Positions 59,809 to 64,000 of a DNA stretch of 64,000 nucleotides are shown here, in pieces. The notes under the pieces were generated by a model. That model was not told the DNA's origin, did not search any database, and worked only from the letters and a program-made list of their open reading frames with translations. Every line of letters begins with the position of its first letter. The first letter of the stretch is position 1. Position numbers and translations under genes: made by a program. The stretch comes from P36-A1 sp049478495 (GTDB lineage: Bacteria > Bacillota_I > Bacilli_A > JAJDGJ01): positions 496,001 through 560,000 of the forward strand of contig NZ_CP168083.1 of assembly GCF_049478495.1 (NCBI RefSeq). The letters are read 5' to 3'.

Positions 59809-61236
59809 ATGAAGCTAAAGGGAATATTGACGCTTATTAGTTTGAGTTTAGTATTAGGATTATTTGCAGATACAAAAGCCGAAACTAACATCGACTTCAA
59901 AAGTAATGAAGCACATTATCAAGAATTGTGTAATAGAAGATCAAGTTACAATGCTAACTTAAAAACATGCCAAGCATATGAGGAATACTTAAATGGAGTT
60001 AGCTCACAATCAAAAAATAATGTAGAAGATATAAAAAAAGAAATTGAGGCAACAAAAGGGGATATATCTAAACTCTTAGATGTTATCAAGAAAAATGAAG
60101 ATTTAATTAAAACAACTAAAGAACAAATTAAAAAAACAAAGTCAGATATTAAAGTAGTTGAAAAAGAAATTGCAAGAATTGAAAAAGAAATAAAAAATAG
60201 AATTGCTTTAATGCAAGAAGTTAATACATCAAACTTTGTAGTAGATTTCTTAATGAGTTCAATGACAATAGATGATTTCTTTACTAAAGTTGATGGAATA
60301 AATGCTATAAATAGTGCTAATAATGAACTATCTACCGATTTAACAGGTCAAAAAACAAAGTTAGCTAAAAAAACAAAATCTTTAGAAACTAGTCAAAAAG
60401 AACTTGATGAAGCAAATAAACAACAAAATGAATTGTTGAAACAATATAGAGAAAAAGAAGCAGATCTATTTGCAAAAATGGAATCAAGCAGAAAACAATC
60501 AATAGCTTATGATAATAAAGCAGCTAAATTAAATATCAATGATCAAATAGAAAAAGAATTAAACAATGATACAAGCTCAAGCAGTGACAAGGATAATAAT
60601 AATAATTCAAACTCAGGTGGAAGCTCAAATTCAGGTGGAAATTCAAACTCAGGAGGAAACTCTAATTCAGGTGGAGGATCAAGCTCAGGTGGAGGATCTA
60701 GTTCAGGTGGAGGATCATCATCAAATAGTAGTAGACTTGGTTTACCTGTAAAACATGCTACTATTACAGCCGCTTCATGGTATTATCCAGCTAGTTTTGG
60801 TGGTGGATGGCACCCAGGAGTAGACTTTGCAAACAATTACAATACTGCAGTCCGTTCTCCAGGTAAAGGAGTAGTTTTACTTGCAGCAAGTGAATATGGT
60901 GGATATGGTAACTACATGGTTACAGCACACCAAGTAGGAAATGATACATATACATTCTTATATGGCCATTTAAATAGCTTTGTAAAAACAAGTGGAACTT
61001 TAAGTAAGGGACAAACAATTGGTAGAATGGGTTCAACAGGAAACTCAACTGGACCACATACACACATTGAAATTATCAAACATAATAATAAATCATTATC
61101 AAAAGTAGTCAAAGAATTCCATAGAAATTATGATATTTACTTTGGTTTAGGTTATATGGGTATAGGAGACTGTTCTGGAACATGTCGATTAAAACCACAA
61201 AACTATTATGGTTTAAGTTATGGTCAATCATACTAA
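59809..61236 (+). CDS. Secreted M23 peptidoglycan endopeptidase with coiled coil and Gly-Ser linker
   Basis: Start at ATG 59809 after AAGGAGG, giving 475 residues. A signal peptide (LTLISLSLVLGLFADTKA), an EnvC-like coiled coil (about 55-250), a low-complexity N, S and G linker (about 262-312) and a C-terminal M23/LytM domain follow. Zinc ligands are H and D in GGGWHPGVDFA and H in GPHTHIEI; LYGHL supplies another conserved histidine. The extra C-terminal cysteines (GDCSGTCRL) may form a disulfide. It likely cuts stem-peptide cross-bridges, with activity governed by the coiled coil as in PcsB or EnvC. Confidence 0.88.
   Translation: MKLKGILTLISLSLVLGLFADTKAETNIDFKSNEAHYQELCNRRSSYNANLKTCQAYEEYLNGVSSQSKNNVEDIKKEIEATKGDISKLLDVIKKNEDLIKTTKEQIKKTKSDIKVVEKEIARIEKEIKNRIALMQEVNTSNFVVDFLMSSMTIDDFFTKVDGINAINSANNELSTDLTGQKTKLAKKTKSLETSQKELDEANKQQNELLKQYREKEADLFAKMESSRKQSIAYDNKAAKLNINDQIEKELNNDTSSSSDKDNNNNSNSGGSSNSGGNSNSGGNSNSGGGSSSGGGSSSGGGSSSNSSRLGLPVKHATITAASWYYPASFGGGWHPGVDFANNYNTAVRSPGKGVVLLAASEYGGYGNYMVTAHQVGNDTYTFLYGHLNSFVKTSGTLSKGQTIGRMGSTGNSTGPHTHIEIIKHNNKSLSKVVKEFHRNYDIYFGLGYMGIGDCSGTCRLKPQNYYGLSYGQSY
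60598..60723 (+). repeat. Imperfect tandem repeats encoding the Gly-Ser linker
   Basis: Units such as TCAAACTCAGGTGGA and TCAAGCTCAGGTGGAGGA repeat 8-9 times in frame, coding NSGGNSNSGG then GGGSSS units. Because the units are multiples of three, gain or loss of copies would change linker length without frameshift. Confidence 0.8.
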
Positions 61237-61252
61237 AACAATAATATCTATT

Positions 61253-61283
61253 AAAGAGTCTGAGCAAATTCAGATTCTTTTTT
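61253..61283 (+). terminator. Terminator of the M23 peptidase gene
   Basis: AAGAGTCTGA and TCAGATTCTT (one wobble) with a 6-nt loop, then a T run. Confidence 0.8.
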
Positions 61284-61546
61284 ATAAATAAAACTAGAAT
61301 AAAATATAAATATTTCTAGTACTATAAGATAAGACATACTAATATAGGCTACTATATATTATAAATTATTATAGTAAAACATGATAAAAACTAAATATAA
61401 CTAATTTTAGAAAGCATAGAAATAATTATTGCCTAAATAATATAAAAAAATACTGTTAATAACACTAATATAATATATTAAATATTAAATCTAGATAAAA
61501 TAATTAATATAATTTATAAACTATTAGGTTTTAATTATGTAAAAGC
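61284..61546. other. Very AT-rich spacer
   Basis: Almost only A and T, with no gene, hairpin or repeat of note before the promoter at 61547. Confidence 0.5.
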
Positions 61547-61575
61547 TTGTAAACAAACAATGATGATGCTATCAT
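61547..61575 (+). promoter_or_regulatory. Promoter of the Glp-like flavoprotein operon
   Basis: TTGTAA (61547-61552) and TATCAT (61570-61575) are 17 bp apart; transcription would start near 61583. Confidence 0.55.
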
Positions 61576-61604
61576 AAAGTCAAAGTTAATATAAACAAGA
61601 GATA

Positions 61605-61649
61605 AGAGAATATAAATTGATTCATCAGTTTTTATATTCTCTTTTTTTT
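61605..61649 (+). terminator. Leader terminator (attenuator) before the flavoprotein operon
   Basis: AGAGAATATAAA (61605-61616) and TTTATATTCTCT (61631-61642) form a perfect 12-bp stem with a 14-nt loop, followed by seven Ts. It lies between the promoter and the binding site of the 61672 gene, about 20 bases after the predicted transcription start. Transcription must be antiterminated to express the operon. GlpP-type antitermination is known for glp genes in Bacillus. Confidence 0.75.
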
Positions 61650-61671
61650 ATTCACGATCGGAGGATTTAAG

Positions 61672-63102
61672 ATGTATGATTATATAATAATCGGAGCAGG
61701 AGTAGTAGGAAGTTTCATAGCAAAAGAACTATCACAATACGATGTAAAAACATTAGTATTAGATAAAGAAAACGATATTGCTAATGGAACAAGTATGGCA
61801 AACAGTGCCATTATCCATTCAGGATATGATCCAGAACCAAATACATTAATGGCAAAATTAAATGTAGTAGGAAATCAAATGTATCCAGAACTATGTAAAT
61901 ATTATGATGTAGATTTTTCACCAATAGGTTCAATAACAATTGCCTTTGATGATGCAGGTGTAGAAAAAATAAAAGAACTAGCTGAAAGAGCAGTAATAAA
62001 TAAGGTAGAAACAAGAATACTTAGTTCAGAAGAAATATTAGAGAAAGAACCACATGTAAAAAAAGATGCTAAACTAGGTTTATTTGCACCAACAGCAGGA
62101 ATAGTCTATCCATGGCAAATGTGTCTAGCTTTAATGGACCATGCTATAAGTAATGGTGTAGAACTAAGATTAAATCAAGAAGTAATAAAGATAGAAAAAA
62201 TAGAACAAGGTTTTTTAATAACTACAAAAGATAATCAGTATCAAACAAAAAATATCATAAATTGTGCAGGAGTATACGGTGCTAAAATTCAAGGTATGTT
62301 AGAAAAACCACAATATGATATTAGACCTCGTAAAGGAGAGTACTATGTTTTAACAAGAGGAAATTTTGAATATGTTAATCATGTAATATTCCCATTACCA
62401 ACAGAAAGAGGAAAAGGGGTATTAGCAGTACCAATTAGTGAAAGAGAAATATTAGTAGGACCAACATCTGATTATGTCGATAGCTTTGATGATCTTTCTA
62501 CTACAGCAGAAAAATTAGCATATTTAAAAGAAGAAATATTACATACAATGAATGATATGCCAGTTGATAGAATAATGAGATCATTTGCTGGATTAAGAGC
62601 AACTAGTGAAAAACATGACTTTGATATAAGTGCATCAAAAGAAAATAAAGGCTTATATAATGTTATTGGAATAGAATCACCAGGATTAGCAAGCTCACCT
62701 GCAATTGCTAAATATGTAAGTAAAATAGCACAATTTGAAAAATTACCTAAAAAAACAGATTTCAAAGAATATCAAGCAACAACAAGAATAAGAAATCTTA
62801 AAATGCCAGAAAGAATAGAAAAAATACCAGAAAATAACCTTTATGGAAATATTGTGTGTCGTTGCGAAAATATTTCTGAACAAGAAATAGTTGAAGCGAT
62901 ACATGGAAATGTAGGAAGTATTAGTGTAAAAGGTATTAAAAAAAGAGTAAGACCAGGTAGTGGTCAATGCCAAGGTGGTTTTTGTGAAGGGCATATAGTA
63001 AAAATAATTGCAAGAGAAAAAGGTATAGATGAAATGGATGTTAAATATGATAATGATAAATCACCTATTTTAGTATCTTTAAGCAAGGAGGAGTATCGCT
63101 AA
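61672..63102 (+). CDS. FAD-dependent oxidoreductase with BFD-like 2Fe-2S tail (GlpA/LhgO-like)
   Basis: The 476-residue protein starts with a dinucleotide motif (YDYIIIGAGVVGSFIAKEL) followed by DAO-fold sequence (LVLDKENDIANGTSMANSAIIHSGYD). It carries a C-terminal BFD-like domain with four cysteines (CRCENISEQEIVEAI...PGSGQCQGGFCEG). This is the layout of GlpA-type glycerol-3-phosphate dehydrogenases and related 2-hydroxyacid oxidases of anaerobic Firmicutes. It is the first gene of an operon with a second flavoprotein, overlapping by one base, and is preceded by CGGAGG. Confidence 0.88.
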   Translation: MYDYIIIGAGVVGSFIAKELSQYDVKTLVLDKENDIANGTSMANSAIIHSGYDPEPNTLMAKLNVVGNQMYPELCKYYDVDFSPIGSITIAFDDAGVEKIKELAERAVINKVETRILSSEEILEKEPHVKKDAKLGLFAPTAGIVYPWQMCLALMDHAISNGVELRLNQEVIKIEKIEQGFLITTKDNQYQTKNIINCAGVYGAKIQGMLEKPQYDIRPRKGEYYVLTRGNFEYVNHVIFPLPTERGKGVLAVPISEREILVGPTSDYVDSFDDLSTTAEKLAYLKEEILHTMNDMPVDRIMRSFAGLRATSEKHDFDISASKENKGLYNVIGIESPGLASSPAIAKYVSKIAQFEKLPKKTDFKEYQATTRIRNLKMPERIEKIPENNLYGNIVCRCENISEQEIVEAIHGNVGSISVKGIKKRVRPGSGQCQGGFCEGHIVKIIAREKGIDEMDVKYDNDKSPILVSLSKEEYR

Positions 63103-64000
63103 TGAAACAATATGAACTAGTAATTATTGGTGGTGGACCAGCTGGATTAAAAGCTGCATTAGAAGCAAAAGAAAAAGGAATTAATAATATCTTAATTATT
63201 GAAAGAGAAAATCAATTAGGTGGAATATTACTTCAATGTGTTCACAATGGCTTTGGAATACACGAATTTAAAGAAGAACTTACAGGACCTGAATTTGCAC
63301 AAAAATTAATTGATATGGTAGATAAAGCTAAAATAGAGTATATTTTAGAAACTAGTGTAACTAATATCACAAAAGATAAACATGTTGAATATATATCAAA
63401 AAAAGGCCATGAAATAGTACAAGCTCAAGCGATTATACTTGCAATGGGTTCAAGAGAACGTTCAAGAGGTGCAATATCAATACCTGGAAGTAGACCAGCA
63501 GGAGTACTAACAGCAGGTAGTGCACAAAAATATTTAAACATGGATGGTTATTTAGTAGGGAAAAAAGTATTTATATTAGGTAGTGGAGATATAGGCTTAA
63601 TAATGGCAAGAAGAATGGTATTAGAAGGTGCACAAGTATTAGGAGTTGCTGAAATAATGCCTTATTCAAATGGATTAACTAGAAACATAGTTCAATGTTT
63701 AAATGATTTTGATATACCTTTATATTTATCACACACAGTAACAAATATCATTGGAAAAAATAGATTAAGTAGTATTGAGTTATCACAAGTAGATGATAAA
63801 CTTAAAGTAATAGAAGGAAGTCAAAAAATAATAGAATGTGATACACTTCTTTTATCAGTAGGATTAATTCCAGATAATAACTTAAGTGAATATGCTGGAA
63901 TAAAACTTAGTAGATTAACAAAAGGCGCAATAGTAACAAATGATATGCAAACATCAATACCTGGAATATTTGCCTGTGGAAATGTATTACACATACATGA
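63102..64000 (+). CDS. FAD/NAD(P)-dependent oxidoreductase, 3' end outside window (GlpB-like partner)
   Basis: ATG 63102 overlaps the previous stop (TAATG), with AAGGAGGAG upstream. About 299 residues are visible: FAD motif LVIIGGGPAGLKAALEAKEKG, LLQCVHNGFG, ILAMGSRERSRGA, the NAD(P)-binding motif VFILGSGDIGLIMARRMVLEG and the FAD-binding end PGIFACGN. In Firmicutes this protein commonly follows the GlpA-like flavoprotein and precedes a DUF1667 protein. The pair probably moves electrons from glycerol 3-phosphate or a hydroxyacid to NAD or another acceptor. Confidence 0.88.
   Translation, partial: MKQYELVIIGGGPAGLKAALEAKEKGINNILIIERENQLGGILLQCVHNGFGIHEFKEELTGPEFAQKLIDMVDKAKIEYILETSVTNITKDKHVEYISKKGHEIVQAQAIILAMGSRERSRGAISIPGSRPAGVLTAGSAQKYLNMDGYLVGKKVFILGSGDIGLIMARRMVLEGAQVLGVAEIMPYSNGLTRNIVQCLNDFDIPLYLSHTVTNIIGKNRLSSIELSQVDDKLKVIEGSQKIIECDTLLLSVGLIPDNNLSEYAGIKLSRLTKGAIVTNDMQTSIPGIFACGNVLHIH

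Noticed and set aside
60566..60751. 61-codon frame rich in Q, V and I repeats
   Set aside because: It is a shadow of the Gly-Ser linker repeats read in another frame.

Overview
The window is AT-rich, tightly packed DNA from a low-GC, anaerobic, fermentative Bacillota. Evidence is the Gram-positive gene content (LytR-CpsA-Psr protein, PrsA-like foldases, lipoproteins), the Bacillus-like gene order murC-ytxG-ytxH-ccpA-tyrS, a three-subunit [FeFe]-hydrogenase, a B12-dependent ribonucleotide reductase and no respiratory chain genes. An Erysipelotrichia or Coprobacillaceae-type gut bacterium is my best guess; that is inference.

Positions 1 to about 11,070 look like the right end of an integrative element. 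From left to right: the 3' end of a helicase-like gene and an HNH-like partner; a small-gene cluster headed by a ribbon-helix-helix protein with dyad operators; a 737-residue RloC-like ABC-ATPase with zinc hook and C-terminal R-E-H anticodon-nuclease signature; a TetR/alpha-beta-hydrolase unit with twin operators; a sigma-like gene with a structured leader; a candidate structured noncoding RNA with its own terminator; then xis and int. Direct repeats lie beyond int. The left end is outside the window.

Positions 11,200 to 15,600 carry a siderophore ABC transporter operon whose binding-protein gene is frameshifted, followed by a small DtxR-like regulator. From 15,600 to 35,300 are housekeeping genes: HerA-like ATPase, aminotransferase, LCP protein, PcrA, secretion foldases, YitT, RarA, an XRE regulator with palindromic operator, DegV, transaldolase, GNAT and NrdJ.

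At 35,670 to 41,180 is the NAD salvage pair pncA and pncB. They are split by about 3.3 kb of decayed IS1634-type sequence that carries a lipoprotein gene. The promoter and first codons of pncB exist in two copies, one at each edge of this insertion.

From 41,600 to the end: hydCBA, a thioredoxin-like lipoprotein, the murC to tyrS cluster with mgsA, cysteine desulfidase, a fused aroE-aroK followed by aroQ, a purine permease behind a guanine-type riboswitch, an ABC exporter, an M23 peptidase, and a Glp-like flavoprotein pair behind a leader terminator. No CRISPR array, rRNA or tRNA was seen.
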